Origin: Acidobacteriaceae bacterium
GTDB taxonomy: Bacteria > Acidobacteriota > Terriglobia > Bryobacterales > Bryobacteraceae
Assembly: GCA_019240405.1 (NCBI GenBank)
Contig: JAFAYL010000049.1
Location: 1 to 64,000, forward strand
DNA length: 64,000 nt
Reading direction: 5' to 3'
Shown: one piece after another, positions 7,043 through 16,793 of the stretch
Layout of the letters: every line of letters starts with the position of its first letter
Position numbering within the stretch: position 1 is the stretch's first letter
Notes under the pieces: generated by a model
The model's database searches: none
The model's input: the letters and a program-made list of their open reading frames with translations, nothing else
What the model was told of the DNA's origin: nothing
Made by a program: the position numbers and the translations under genes

Positions 7043-8422
7043 TTGCCATCTACAGTCGAGCCTTTTGTACAAAAAAATGAATCGCGCTTTCTGGACGAGC
7101 TGACCGATTTCCTCCGCATACCCAGCGTCAGCACGCTCCCCGAACACAAAGACGATGTCGCGCGCGCGGCTCGATTCGTTGCGGGCAGCCTCAAGCGCGC
7201 TGGTCTCGAAAATGTCGAGATCATCTCAACCGCCCGGCACCCGCTCATCTACGCCGACTGGCTTCACGCTCCCGGCAAGCCCACCGTCCTCTGCTATGGC
7301 CACTACGATGTTCAGCCTCCCGATCCGCTCGATCTTTGGACCACTCCACCCTTTGAGCCAAGCATCCGCAACGGCAACATCTACGCCCGGGGCGCTTGCG
7401 ATGACAAAGGTCAAATGTTCATGCACATCAAAGCCGCAGAAGCCTTGCGCGATGTGCATGACGGCCGGTTGCCGGTAAATCTCAAATTCCTCATCGAAGG
7501 CGAAGAAGAAGTCGGCGGCGAATCCATCTCCGAGTACGTTCCCAAGCACAAAGACAAACTCAAAGCCGATGTCGCGCTCGTCTCCGACACCGAGCTTTTC
7601 GCCGACGGTGTCCCCACACTCTGCATCGGACTCCGCGGCCTCATCTACACCGAAATTGAAGCGCATGGCCCTGCCCGCGATCTGCATTCCGGCATGTACG
7701 GCGGAGCCGCGCCAAATGCCGTCTACGGCTTGATCGAGCTTCTGTCCAAAGCGAAAGACGCGAACGGCCACATCCAGATCCCCGGCATCTACGACGATGT
7801 TGTTCCGCCCGATCCCGCCGAGATCGAAAGCTGGAACCGGCTTCCCTTCTCCGAAGAACAGTTCCTCAAAGAAGAAGTCGGTTCAACTCAGCTCACCGGA
7901 GAGCCCGATCAATCCGTCTTTGCGCGCGTCTGGGCGCGACCCACATTCGAAGTTCACGGCATCGCTGGCGGCTTTACTGGCGCCGGTGCAAAAACCGTCA
8001 TTCCGGCCACCGCTACCGCAAAAGTCAGCATGCGTCTTGTTCCCAAGCAGGACCCGCAACGCGTCTTGAGCGCCTTCCAAAGTTGGGTCAAAGCAAACAC
8101 ACCGAGAGGCATTCGCACCCAGATCCGCCTTCTCAGCTCCGGCCCTGCCATTTCGGTCAACCCGAATCATCCTGGGATACAGATTGCCGCCCGAGCTTTC
8201 AGCGAAATGCTCGGTAAGCCTACGGTATTCATTCGCAGCGGCGGCTCCATTCCCATAGTCGGCGAGTTCGCCACGCACCTCGGCATTCCCACCGTGCTCA
8301 TGGGCTTTGGGCTCCCGGATGACGGCTTGCATTCTCCGAACGAAAAATACCGCATCAGCAATTACTATCAAGGCATCCTGACGATTGCCCATTTTTTGGA
8401 CGAATACGGGAAGCAGCAGTAA
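7043..8422 (+). CDS. M20 family dipeptidase
   Basis: A 459-residue zinc dipeptidase of the M20 (CNDP-like) family, cleaving dipeptides in the cytoplasm. Metal and catalytic motifs are all present: H in CYGHYDVQPPDPLDLW (near 88), DDKGQ (near 120), and the catalytic glutamate in EGEEEVGGES (near 154). SGMYGGAAPN marks the dimerisation (lid) domain, and RSGGSIPIVGEF with GLPDDGLHSPNE closes the metal site. The start is TTG: GGAGA at 7032-7036 sits 6 bases ahead and no in-frame ATG fits the N terminus. Its end overlaps murJ by 38 bases. Confidence 0.9.
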   Translation: MPSTVEPFVQKNESRFLDELTDFLRIPSVSTLPEHKDDVARAARFVAGSLKRAGLENVEIISTARHPLIYADWLHAPGKPTVLCYGHYDVQPPDPLDLWTTPPFEPSIRNGNIYARGACDDKGQMFMHIKAAEALRDVHDGRLPVNLKFLIEGEEEVGGESISEYVPKHKDKLKADVALVSDTELFADGVPTLCIGLRGLIYTEIEAHGPARDLHSGMYGGAAPNAVYGLIELLSKAKDANGHIQIPGIYDDVVPPDPAEIESWNRLPFSEEQFLKEEVGSTQLTGEPDQSVFARVWARPTFEVHGIAGGFTGAGAKTVIPATATAKVSMRLVPKQDPQRVLSAFQSWVKANTPRGIRTQIRLLSSGPAISVNPNHPGIQIAARAFSEMLGKPTVFIRSGGSIPIVGEFATHLGIPTVLMGFGLPDDGLHSPNEKYRISNYYQGILTIAHFLDEYGKQQ

Positions 8423-10106
8423 GCCCGGTGCGCGCCAGGACGCCGCATCCAGCAGCGCGCCATCATCTGAAGCTCAATCGGATCATGTCGCCCGTTCCGC
8501 TGGCATAGTCTCGAGCGCCATTCTGACGAGCCGTCTCACCGGCCTCGCCCGCGAGATGGTCATGGCGAACAAATTCGGCGCGGGCTTCTCCTACGACGCC
8601 TTTCTCCTCGCGTTCCGCATTCCCGGTGTGCTTCGAACGCTATTCGCGGAAGGCGCGCTGTCATCGGCCTTCGTCCCTACATTTGCAGTCGCGCTCGCTT
8701 CAACAGACCGCAAGCAAGCCGCGCAGCTCTCAAATCTCCTCGCCACCGCTCTGATCGTTGTCGTTGGGCCGCTCTGCCTTTTCGGCGTCATATTCGCCCC
8801 GCAGCTCGTTTGGATTCTCGCTCCTGGTTTCGCCGCCGTCCCCGGCAAATTTGAATTGGCCGTTCGCCTCACCCGAATCATGCTTCCATTTCTGCTTTTA
8901 GTGGCGCTCGCGGCCCAAGCCATGGGCATCCTCAATTCATGCGATAAGTTCGGTGTTCCGGCCCTCGCGTCCACATTCTTCAACATTGGCTCCGTCTGCT
9001 TCGGGCTCGCGCTCGGCTTTTGGCTCGGTCCATACATCGGCATCACACCCATAGAAGGCATGGCCTGGGGCGTTCTATTCGGCGGAACGCTGCAGCTTCT
9101 CTGGCAAATTCCGAGCCTCCATCGATTGGGATTTACGTTTCGCCCCGCCTTCAATTGGTCCCATCCCGGCCTGCGTCAGATTTTCCGGCTCATGGGTCCC
9201 GCCATACTTGGCAACGCAGCCGTGCAAATCAACGTGACAGTCAATACGAATCTCGCCTCGCGTCTCTCCGATCCATTGCGCGGACCAGATGGGCCCGTGA
9301 GCTGGCTCGCCTACGCCTTTCGTTTTATGCAGCTCCCGCTCGGGCTCTTCGGCGTGGCCTTCGCAGCAGCCTTGCTTCCTTCGGTTTCCCGCAGCGCCGC
9401 GCTCAACAACTTCGAACAATTCCGTAAAACAGTGTCCCGCTCGCTCGGCCTCGTATTTTTGTTGACCATCCCGTCGTCCCTCGGTCTGATCGCCTTGGGC
9501 CGCCCCATCATCGGCGCTATTTTCCAAAGCGGCCGCTTCGACGCTTACGATACGAAACAAACCGCTGTCGCGCTGTCTTGCTACGCTGTCGGACTCCTCG
9601 GCTACGCTGGATCGAAAATCCTGAATCCAGCTTTCTACGCGCTCTCCGACGCGCGCACGCCGATGTATATCAGTCTGATCTCTGTCATCGTAAATCTAGC
9701 CGTGGCTCTCTTGTTGCTTAATGTTTTTCATTTCGGCTTCGCCGCGCTCGCGCTCTCGACCTCGTCAGTTGCGATCGTCTCATCCCTCTGCTTATTCGAA
9801 TCACTGCGTCGCAAGCTCGGCGGAATCGAGGGCCGCTATTTGCTCGATCGCATCGCCCGCATCACCGGCGCATCTTTGCTGATGACCCTTGCTGTAACTG
9901 CTGCGAGCCATTTTCTTAGCGGCTTTCTTACTTCGACCCGCATCAGTTACTTAACGGAGATTGCGGTTTGTTTACCTCTCGGCCTGCTCGTGTTCACACT
10001 CGCATCGCAATTGTTCCAGATCAACGAAATCCAAGTCGCTGCCCGCGCATTCAGCGCAGCATTCCAACGAAGCACGCTCGGCCCGCATGCTAGAATCCGA
10101 AGTTAA
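8385..10106 (+). CDS. murJ: Lipid II flippase MurJ
   Basis: A 573-residue integral membrane protein of the MurJ/MviN family (MOP superfamily), which flips lipid II across the inner membrane for peptidoglycan synthesis. Signatures include SRLTGLAREMVMANKFGAG, FLLAFRIPGVLRTLFAEGALSSAFVP and a C-terminal run of hydrophobic helices, consistent with 14 membrane segments. The start is a TTG inside the end of the dipeptidase gene; no ATG or GTG in frame precedes the conserved N terminus, although the first 35 residues are poorly conserved and Ser-rich. It overlaps the next gene by one base (TAATG). Confidence 0.9.
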   Translation: MPIFWTNTGSSSKPGARQDAASSSAPSSEAQSDHVARSAGIVSSAILTSRLTGLAREMVMANKFGAGFSYDAFLLAFRIPGVLRTLFAEGALSSAFVPTFAVALASTDRKQAAQLSNLLATALIVVVGPLCLFGVIFAPQLVWILAPGFAAVPGKFELAVRLTRIMLPFLLLVALAAQAMGILNSCDKFGVPALASTFFNIGSVCFGLALGFWLGPYIGITPIEGMAWGVLFGGTLQLLWQIPSLHRLGFTFRPAFNWSHPGLRQIFRLMGPAILGNAAVQINVTVNTNLASRLSDPLRGPDGPVSWLAYAFRFMQLPLGLFGVAFAAALLPSVSRSAALNNFEQFRKTVSRSLGLVFLLTIPSSLGLIALGRPIIGAIFQSGRFDAYDTKQTAVALSCYAVGLLGYAGSKILNPAFYALSDARTPMYISLISVIVNLAVALLLLNVFHFGFAALALSTSSVAIVSSLCLFESLRRKLGGIEGRYLLDRIARITGASLLMTLAVTAASHFLSGFLTSTRISYLTEIAVCLPLGLLVFTLASQLFQINEIQVAARAFSAAFQRSTLGPHARIRS

Positions 10107-10855
10107 TGCTGCAGGACCTCGCGCTTGCGCTGCGTCTTCAAGCGCTTGATCGCAATATCGCGAGTCTCGAAAATGAGATCGCGACCCTCCCCAGGCACAT
10201 TGCCGAAATTGAAAAACGGCTCGAATCGCACACGCGCCGTCTCGAAGTGGATCGTGCCGCGCTGACTGCAAACCAGCGCGACCGCAAAAAACTCGACGAC
10301 GAAATTCAAATTCAGCAGCAAAAAGTCTCAAAGCTGAAAACGCAAATGCTCGAGGTCAAAACCAACGAGCAATACCGCGCCTTTCAAAACGAAATTGCGT
10401 ACGCAGAGGGCGAGATTCGTAAAGCGGAAGACAAGATTCTCGATCTCATGGAACAGTCCGAGCCGCTGGAGAAAAATGTCAAGGCTGCTGAAGTGAACCT
10501 CAAGCAAGGGCAGCAGCACGTCGAAAAAGAAAAAACGTCTGCGCGCGACCGCACGGCTGCCGATCAGAAGGAACTCGCCGACCGCCGCATCGAGCGCAAG
10601 TCCATCTCCAGCCAAATGGACCCTCAAGTTTACGCCCACTACGAGCGGATCCGCAAGAAGACGAAGGGCAGTGTCATCGCCGACGCGACTGAAGGACGCT
10701 GCGCCGCCTGTCAAATCCTGCTCCGCCCGCAGTTCTTCCAAGATCTCCGGCGCGGCGATCAAATCATGTTCTGCGAAAGCTGCGGCCGCATCCTCACCTA
10801 CAATCCGGTCATCGATATACCTAGCGACGTAGCAGCTTCTCAGCAGACCGCCTGA
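10106..10855 (+). CDS. Coiled-coil C4 zinc-ribbon protein (COG1579/CdsZ-like)
   Basis: A 249-residue cytoplasmic protein. Residues 1-175 are a long antiparallel coiled coil rich in Glu, Lys, Arg and Gln. The C terminus is a zinc ribbon with two Cys pairs, RCAACQILL and FCESCGRILTYNP. This matches the COG1579 family; related proteins have been linked to secretion or envelope machines and to RNA, but the role here is unknown. It is translationally coupled to murJ (TAATG). A TAGAAT at 10091-10096 just before the ATG could also give a near-leaderless transcript. Confidence 0.85.
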   Translation: MLQDLALALRLQALDRNIASLENEIATLPRHIAEIEKRLESHTRRLEVDRAALTANQRDRKKLDDEIQIQQQKVSKLKTQMLEVKTNEQYRAFQNEIAYAEGEIRKAEDKILDLMEQSEPLEKNVKAAEVNLKQGQQHVEKEKTSARDRTAADQKELADRRIERKSISSQMDPQVYAHYERIRKKTKGSVIADATEGRCAACQILLRPQFFQDLRRGDQIMFCESCGRILTYNPVIDIPSDVAASQQTA

Positions 10856-10972
10856 CGTTTCTGTACTTAAATATCGCGGCGTGTAACGTGCTGGCTTGCC
10901 CGCACAGCCCCGGCGTCCCGCACGGGCTAAAATCATGTTCGTCGGCTCAATGCCGGCCTGGAGACATACTTT

Positions 10973-13063
10973 ATGAGGGTTTTCGACAGTTCCGATATTC
11001 GGAACGTGGCTTTGATCGGACACGGGCATTGCGGAAAAACATCGCTCGCCGCGGGACTCCTGCACACCGCCGGAGTGACAGACCGCCTCCTCAGAGTGGA
11101 CGAAGGTAATACTGTGACCGATTTCGATGAAGAGGAAATGTATCGCAAGCTCACCATCACCTCTGCGGTGGCGGCATTCCCTTGGCAAAAGACCAAGATC
11201 AATCTCTTCGACACGCCCGGTTACAACATTTTTCTGAAGGACACGCGTTCTACCCTCACCGCTGCTGACGCTTCTGTGGTGCTCCTCGACGGAGTCGCCG
11301 GTATCGAAGTCTCTACGGAAAAGGTCTGGCAGTTCGCGGAAGAATTCAAGCTGCCGTGCGCCATCTTCGTAAACAAACTGGATCGGGAGCGCTCCTCTTT
11401 CGACCGGGTTCTGGAAAGCGTTCGTGAGATTTTCGGCAGAACTGCCGTTCCCATTCATCTCCCCGTCGGCTCGGAAAAGAATTTCAACGGCATCATCGAT
11501 CTCATTCGCATGCGCTCCTTCTGCTACAAGCCGGGCGGCGATGGAAAAGGAAAGGACTCCGAGATCCCCACCCCTTACGAAGAAGCCGCCGCAAAGGCGC
11601 GCGAAGCGCTGGTCGAGATGGTTGCGGAAGGCAACGACGAGCTGATGGAAGAATTTTTCGCCTCCGGGACGCTTCCGGCCGACCGCATCGTCTCCGGCCT
11701 GCAACAAGCCGTGCGCGAGCGTCGTATGTTCCCGATTCTCTGCGGCGCTGCGCTGCAGAACATCGGCTCCGACCTCCTGATGAACTTCATCGGCGAAACC
11801 TTCCCTTCGCCTCTCCAAAGCCACCAAATGCCCGCTTTCAAAGACGGCTCGGAGACATCTAAGGCGATTTCATCCACCGAACCGCCTTCCGTTTTCGTCT
11901 TCAAGACCTCCGCCGATCCGTTCGCCGGACGTGTTACGTATTTCAAGGTCATGTCGGGAACCGTCAAAGACGACGCGCATCTCACCAATATGCGTTCCAA
12001 CGGCGGCGAGCGGCTTGCGCACATCGCCACTCCCTTTGGCAAAACGATGCAGCCGGTAACAGAGCTCCGCGCGGGCGATATCGGCGTCGTGGCCAAACTG
12101 AAAGATACGCTCACCGGCGATACACTCTGCGAAAAGACCAACTGCGCTGTCTTCAAGGGCGTCGAAATCCCTGAGCCGTCCATCGCTTACGCGATCTCCG
12201 CGAAAACTCGAAACGATGAAGATCGCTTGAGCACGGCCCTCGCGAAAATGCTTGAAGAAGACCGTTCGTTGCGCTTCTATCGCGATCCGCAGACCAAAGA
12301 ATTTTTGCTCGCCGGCAACGGACAGCAGCACGTTGAAATCGTCGTCAGCCGCCTGAAGCGGCGCTACGGAGTTGAAGTCGAGCTGAAAGCTCCCAAGATT
12401 CCGTACCGCGAAACCGTCCGAGGTTCAGCCAACGTGCAGGGCCGTCACAAGAAGCAGACCGGCGGTCACGGACAATTCGGCGACTGCTGGATCAGGCTCG
12501 AACCGCTGCCCCGCGGCGAAAAATTCCAGTTCATCAACGATATCTTTGGTGGCTCAATCCCCAAGCAATACATCCCGGCAGTCGAGAAAGGAATCGTCGA
12601 GGCCGCCGAACAGGGCTTCCTAGCTGGCTATCCCGTGACCGACTTCAAAGTTACCGTCTACGACGGTTCCTATCACGAAGTCGACTCATCCGAAATGGCA
12701 TTCAAGCTCGCCGGGCGTAAAGCATTCCGCGCAGCCATGCAGCAAGCTAAGCCCGCGCTGCTCGAACCCATCATGAAGGTCGAAGTCGAAACACCAACCG
12801 AGTTTGCAGGCGATCTCATGAGCGACTTCAACGGCCGCCGCGGGCGCATTTCCGGCATGGACTTGAAAGGCAACATGCAAACCATTCGCGCCCAAGTGCC
12901 CATGTCCGAGATGCTCAACTATCAAAACGATCTGATCTCAAAAACGCAAGGCCGCGCATCGTTCCATATGGAATTCGATCATTACGACTACGTGCCCGCG
13001 CCCCAAGCCGAAAAGATCATCGCCGCCGCAAAGGCGCACTTGCATGTCGAGGAGGAAGAATAA
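10973..13063 (+). CDS. Elongation factor G-like GTPase (FusA2 type)
   Basis: A 696-residue translational GTPase paralogous to EF-G. G motifs are GHGHCGKT (G1), DTPGYN (G3) and NKLD (G4), followed by EF-G domains II-V, including TGGHGQFGDCWIRLEP of domain IV. The G3 motif carries Tyr where true EF-G has the catalytic His (DTPGH), which is characteristic of the EF-G2/FusA2 subgroup. Some members work in ribosome recycling or are slow GTPases, and their role varies. The canonical fusA is normally in the str operon and is not here. Its stop codon abuts the superoxide dismutase stop on the other strand without a spare base. Confidence 0.88.
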   Translation: MRVFDSSDIRNVALIGHGHCGKTSLAAGLLHTAGVTDRLLRVDEGNTVTDFDEEEMYRKLTITSAVAAFPWQKTKINLFDTPGYNIFLKDTRSTLTAADASVVLLDGVAGIEVSTEKVWQFAEEFKLPCAIFVNKLDRERSSFDRVLESVREIFGRTAVPIHLPVGSEKNFNGIIDLIRMRSFCYKPGGDGKGKDSEIPTPYEEAAAKAREALVEMVAEGNDELMEEFFASGTLPADRIVSGLQQAVRERRMFPILCGAALQNIGSDLLMNFIGETFPSPLQSHQMPAFKDGSETSKAISSTEPPSVFVFKTSADPFAGRVTYFKVMSGTVKDDAHLTNMRSNGGERLAHIATPFGKTMQPVTELRAGDIGVVAKLKDTLTGDTLCEKTNCAVFKGVEIPEPSIAYAISAKTRNDEDRLSTALAKMLEEDRSLRFYRDPQTKEFLLAGNGQQHVEIVVSRLKRRYGVEVELKAPKIPYRETVRGSANVQGRHKKQTGGHGQFGDCWIRLEPLPRGEKFQFINDIFGGSIPKQYIPAVEKGIVEAAEQGFLAGYPVTDFKVTVYDGSYHEVDSSEMAFKLAGRKAFRAAMQQAKPALLEPIMKVEVETPTEFAGDLMSDFNGRRGRISGMDLKGNMQTIRAQVPMSEMLNYQNDLISKTQGRASFHMEFDHYDYVPAPQAEKIIAAAKAHLHVEEEE

Positions 13064-13804
13064 CTAAGTTTTCGCGAGCCGCGCCTTGAGGCCGCTGTAG
13101 CGCTCGCTTACGAAATCCCAGTTCACGACGTTCCAGAACGCTTTCACGTATTCCGGACGCCGGTTCTGATATTTCAAATAGTAGGCGTGCTCCCAAACGT
13201 CGATGCCAAACACCGGGTACTTGCCCGTCATCAGCGGGCTGTCCTGATTCGGCGTTGTCGCGATTTCAATTGCGCCGTTCTTATCTAACAACAGCCAGGC
13301 CCAACCGCTGCCGAAAATGCCAAGCGCCGCCTTTGTCAACCGATCCTGGAATGCATCGAAGCTGGTGAATTTTTCGTCAAGCGCTTTGACCAGATCACCG
13401 GTAGGTCCGCTACCGCCGTTTTTCTTGAGCGATGGCCACCATAGCGAATGATTCGCATGCCCGCCGCCCTGATTGCGCACCGCCGGTCGAAGCTCCATCG
13501 GAATCGTATCTATATCCGAAACAAGTTGCTCCACGCTAAGATCTGTTAGCTTCGGCGTTTTCGCCAGCGCCTTATTCAGATTGTCCACATACGCTTGATG
13601 GTGTTTGTCATGGTGCAGCGTCATCGTTTGAGCATCGATGAACGGCTCTAACGCATCCGGCGCATAAGGCAGCGGCGGCAGCGTTTTCACGGGATGCGTA
13701 TCCGTCGGAGCATTTTGCGCTTCGACTGCCGTTGCAACGCTCCCCATCATGCTCGCCGTAACCGCGCATCCTGCAATAAACTCTCTTCTTGTCCTGATAT
13801 TCAT
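13064..13804 (-). CDS. sodA: Exported Mn-type superoxide dismutase
   Basis: A 246-residue superoxide dismutase converting superoxide to oxygen and peroxide. The N terminus is a twin-arginine-like signal ([16 protein letters not shown]...) ending near VEAQ, so the enzyme probably acts outside the cytoplasm. Metal ligands are in [25 protein letters not shown] and [23 protein letters not shown] together with NQDSPL fits the manganese (or cambialistic) type rather than iron. The ATG at 13804 is chosen because AAGGAG lies 8 bases upstream; the frame extends 7 codons further. It is probably the last gene of a minus-strand run after glnE. Confidence 0.9.
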   Translation of the reverse strand: MNIRTRREFIAGCAVTASMMGSVATAVEAQNAPTDTHPVKTLPPLPYAPDALEPFIDAQTMTLHHDKHHQAYVDNLNKALAKTPKLTDLSVEQLVSDIDTIPMELRPAVRNQGGGHANHSLWWPSLKKNGGSGPTGDLVKALDEKFTSFDAFQDRLTKAALGIFGSGWAWLLLDKNGAIEIATTPNQDSPLMTGKYPVFGIDVWEHAYYLKYQNRRPEYVKAFWNVVNWDFVSERYSGLKARLAKT

Positions 13805-13867
13805 GCGACGTGCTCCTTCCCGCAAACATCTTATAGCAGGCGGACAGCACGCCGCTCTAAAAAAACG

Positions 13868-16729
13868 TCATCGAGTGAAAATGTTTTCGAACAGATGCCG
13901 CATTTTGCTCTGCAAAGCAGAGAGTTCTGAAGGCAGCGCGTCGGCCTTCCGAGCTTCGCCGGTCCAACGGTGCATCAACTCGGCGAGCATTTCGAGCTCG
14001 ACATGCGAGCCAGGCACTTTCTCTTCCGCCCTTCCGGTAACAATGCGCGTACCGTGATCGAGAGCCCGCAAAAACGTCGTCGCTTTAAGCAGAAATTCAG
14101 CTTCCCCTCGCCCGAGGTGCCCCATTTTCTCGACCACGTCAATTCGCTCCGGAGTATTCAGGCTCTGATAAAACATCCCGGCGCCCTTCAACCGCAGATA
14201 CATCAAAATGAAATCCGCGTCATAGTAGCCGCCGTAACCCGCCTTCAGCGGCGTCGCCGTGCCTTGCTCGCGTTGCAGGCGCATTCGCATCTGGTGAAGA
14301 TCCTGTTTCGATCGCCCGCCCTGCCCATAGCGCCGCCAATCTACTTGTTGCAATTGACTCAGGAAGGCCGTCGCCCGATCGACGTCTCCCGCCACCCCTC
14401 GCGCCTTCATATAAGCGATTCCCTCCCAAGCTTCCGCTTTGCTCGAAAAGTAATCGACGTACGCCGATTCGGTCTGAACCAGCGTGCCTGCGCGCCCATT
14501 CGGCCGCAGCCGCGTGTCGAGCGAAAGAATTGTGCCGTCTCCCGTATACGTCGTCAATATCTCGATCACGTGTTCGGCGACGCGCGTCCAGAATTGCTGC
14601 CGTTGCGCCTCTGAATCGCGAATGATGAACAGCAAGTCCGCATCCGAGCCTAGATCGAATTCGCGCATCCCAAGCCGCCCCAGCGCAACCACCATCATTT
14701 CGCTCGCAGGTTCCTCAAACGGCTTTTTCGCCGTTGAATGCGCGCGCGCATGCGCGAGTGCCTGTTCCAACGCGATCCGGTATGCGCGGGCAATCACAAA
14801 TTCAGCAAGCGCCGAAGTGCGATCTAATGTTTGAAATACAGATTCGGCTAAGCAGATACTTCCCGCTTGTATGCGAAACATCTCACGACGGTAGAAGCGC
14901 CGCAGCCCATTGATGTCGTTTAGTGGCGCTGCGAGCGCTTCGAATGCTCTTCGCCGTGTCGGGTGATCGGCAATACGCCCGATTTCTTCGAGCAGTTCGG
15001 GATACCGCGTCAATTGCTCGGAAAAGAACGGGCTTAATTCGAAGATGCGAAGCGCATAGTCCGCCAGCACCGGATGGCTGTTTAGCACACCCAGATGAGC
15101 TGGATCATGCAAGAGTCTTTCCAGGAAAAAAGCCAGCCCGCGATTCGATCGATGAATGCTGCGCGAGCGAATCCGCCCGGCCAGCACGGGAGCGCTACTA
15201 TCGAGCGATTCGAGGAGCGCATCCGGTAAGACAATTGCCTCGAATTCTGCCTCGCGCACGGAGCCGTCACTCCCGGAGCTACCGGCGGGCGCAGAAGAAT
15301 AGTAAAGCGGACGTTGCGCGTGTACGATCCGATCGTAGATGGCGTGAACATTTTCGAGATGCCGGTTTAATTCCTGCAGAAGCTGGGCCGCGGAGCCGAT
15401 CCGAGTTTCATGCGGCTCGAATCGTGGCGGCATTCGGCGCGCGAGGCGTTCCAGGTCGATCTGGTTCCCGGGAAGCGCGTGGGTTTGCTTATCGTCTTCG
15501 AGCTGTAGACGATGTTCCAGATTGCGTAGAAACTCATAAGCAGTAACAAGGCGTGAGTATTCCGTGGTCGAAAGGAGATCCTTTTCAAATAAATGAGACA
15601 GCGCGAGCAATGTCCCGCCATGCCGGACCTCCGTCTCGCGAACGCCGTGCAAACGTTGCAGGCATTGGACGAGAAACTCAATATCCCGTATTCCGCCAGG
15701 AGCAAGTTTCACATCCAATTCGTGTTTCTTAAGCCGCTTGCGTGCGACCTTCTCGGCGATGCGCTCGCGTGTCGCCGACATCGTTTCAATAGTCGAAAAA
15801 TCGAGTGTCGTCGAATAAATACACGGCTCGACAAAATCGAGCAGCGCTCCGCCTACTCGCTCATCTCCCGCCGCAACACGGGCTTTAATGAGCATCTGCA
15901 ATTCCCAGTCGCGAGCGCGTTTCGAGTAATAATCCTGCGCGCCCGAAAGCGAAATACAGACGTCGCCAAGACTGCCCTCCGGCCGAAGTCTCAGGTCAAC
16001 GCGGTAACAGACACCCGAAGCCGTGTAAGTGGAAAGCAGATTCGTGAACTGGTTCGCTACTTTCTTGAAGAATTCCTTGTTGGTGATCTTCTCGGGACCG
16101 GATGTTTCTCCATTCGCGCTATACAGGAACATCAAGTCAATATCGGAGCTGTAATTCAATTCGCGCCCGCCGAGTTTCCCGAGCGCAACCACGGCGAATC
16201 GCGCGGGCGCTTCCATCTGCGCGGATTCACGTTCAATGGGAAACCCATGGCGCTCGCTCACTTGCAACGTGACGTCTTCAAGCGCGCACGCGAGAATGGC
16301 ACCCGCGAGATTGGAAAGCTCTTCTGTGATTTCCGAAAGCGTTCCGATTCGCAGCGCGTCTCGAATTACCAACCTAAGCAGCTCTCTACGCCTGAAAAGC
16401 GCGAGGTCCAAGGCCGTCACTCGCACAACTTCTCGCTCCTTCAGGAACGCGCGTAGACGCTGACTGTAGTCATTCCGCCGGAACGTCCGGTCAATGTCGG
16501 CAACGGTCCACAGCCACTCCGGTCGCAGCAGCAGTTCCTCTGATAGAAAACGGCTGAAGCTGAAAACCGCAACCAACCATTTCAGCCGCTCATCATCATT
16601 AGTGAGTAGCTCTGTTGTGTGGGGATGACGGGCGAGAAATTCGTTGAGATAATGCGACGCGCGTTCGGGATCGACCGACCCTTCACTGACACTCTGGATC
16701 GGCAGGGCAATGGACTGCGTTCTCGACAA
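13868..16729 (-). CDS. glnE: Glutamine synthetase adenylyltransferase/deadenylylase
   Basis: GlnE attaches AMP to and removes it from glutamine synthetase in response to nitrogen status. The 953-residue length is normal. Both nucleotidyltransferase halves are present: the N-terminal deadenylylase site with GGRELNYSSDIDLMFLYS and the C-terminal adenylylase site with LGMREFDLGSDADLLFIIRD, separated by helical linkers; DRLRPNG-like motifs (RLRPEGSLG, RLRPNGRAG) follow each. The start is TTG with an in-frame stop three codons upstream. No glnA, glnB or glnD is in the window. It sits 64 bases after the fucose-isomerase-like gene. Confidence 0.92.
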   Translation of the reverse strand: MSRTQSIALPIQSVSEGSVDPERASHYLNEFLARHPHTTELLTNDDERLKWLVAVFSFSRFLSEELLLRPEWLWTVADIDRTFRRNDYSQRLRAFLKEREVVRVTALDLALFRRRELLRLVIRDALRIGTLSEITEELSNLAGAILACALEDVTLQVSERHGFPIERESAQMEAPARFAVVALGKLGGRELNYSSDIDLMFLYSANGETSGPEKITNKEFFKKVANQFTNLLSTYTASGVCYRVDLRLRPEGSLGDVCISLSGAQDYYSKRARDWELQMLIKARVAAGDERVGGALLDFVEPCIYSTTLDFSTIETMSATRERIAEKVARKRLKKHELDVKLAPGGIRDIEFLVQCLQRLHGVRETEVRHGGTLLALSHLFEKDLLSTTEYSRLVTAYEFLRNLEHRLQLEDDKQTHALPGNQIDLERLARRMPPRFEPHETRIGSAAQLLQELNRHLENVHAIYDRIVHAQRPLYYSSAPAGSSGSDGSVREAEFEAIVLPDALLESLDSSAPVLAGRIRSRSIHRSNRGLAFFLERLLHDPAHLGVLNSHPVLADYALRIFELSPFFSEQLTRYPELLEEIGRIADHPTRRRAFEALAAPLNDINGLRRFYRREMFRIQAGSICLAESVFQTLDRTSALAEFVIARAYRIALEQALAHARAHSTAKKPFEEPASEMMVVALGRLGMREFDLGSDADLLFIIRDSEAQRQQFWTRVAEHVIEILTTYTGDGTILSLDTRLRPNGRAGTLVQTESAYVDYFSSKAEAWEGIAYMKARGVAGDVDRATAFLSQLQQVDWRRYGQGGRSKQDLHQMRMRLQREQGTATPLKAGYGGYYDADFILMYLRLKGAGMFYQSLNTPERIDVVEKMGHLGRGEAEFLLKATTFLRALDHGTRIVTGRAEEKVPGSHVELEMLAELMHRWTGEARKADALPSELSALQSKMRHLFENIFTR

Positions 16730-16793
16730 CGTGGTCTACGGCCTCGATTATATCGTTCAGCAAGGCTTCATTCCAAAACTGCGGCGGCCAGTT

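Noticed and set aside
10328-11827. 499-residue open frame on the minus strand
   Set aside because: It is opposite the zinc-ribbon and EF-G-like genes, both with clear families; its own sequence has no recognisable domain.
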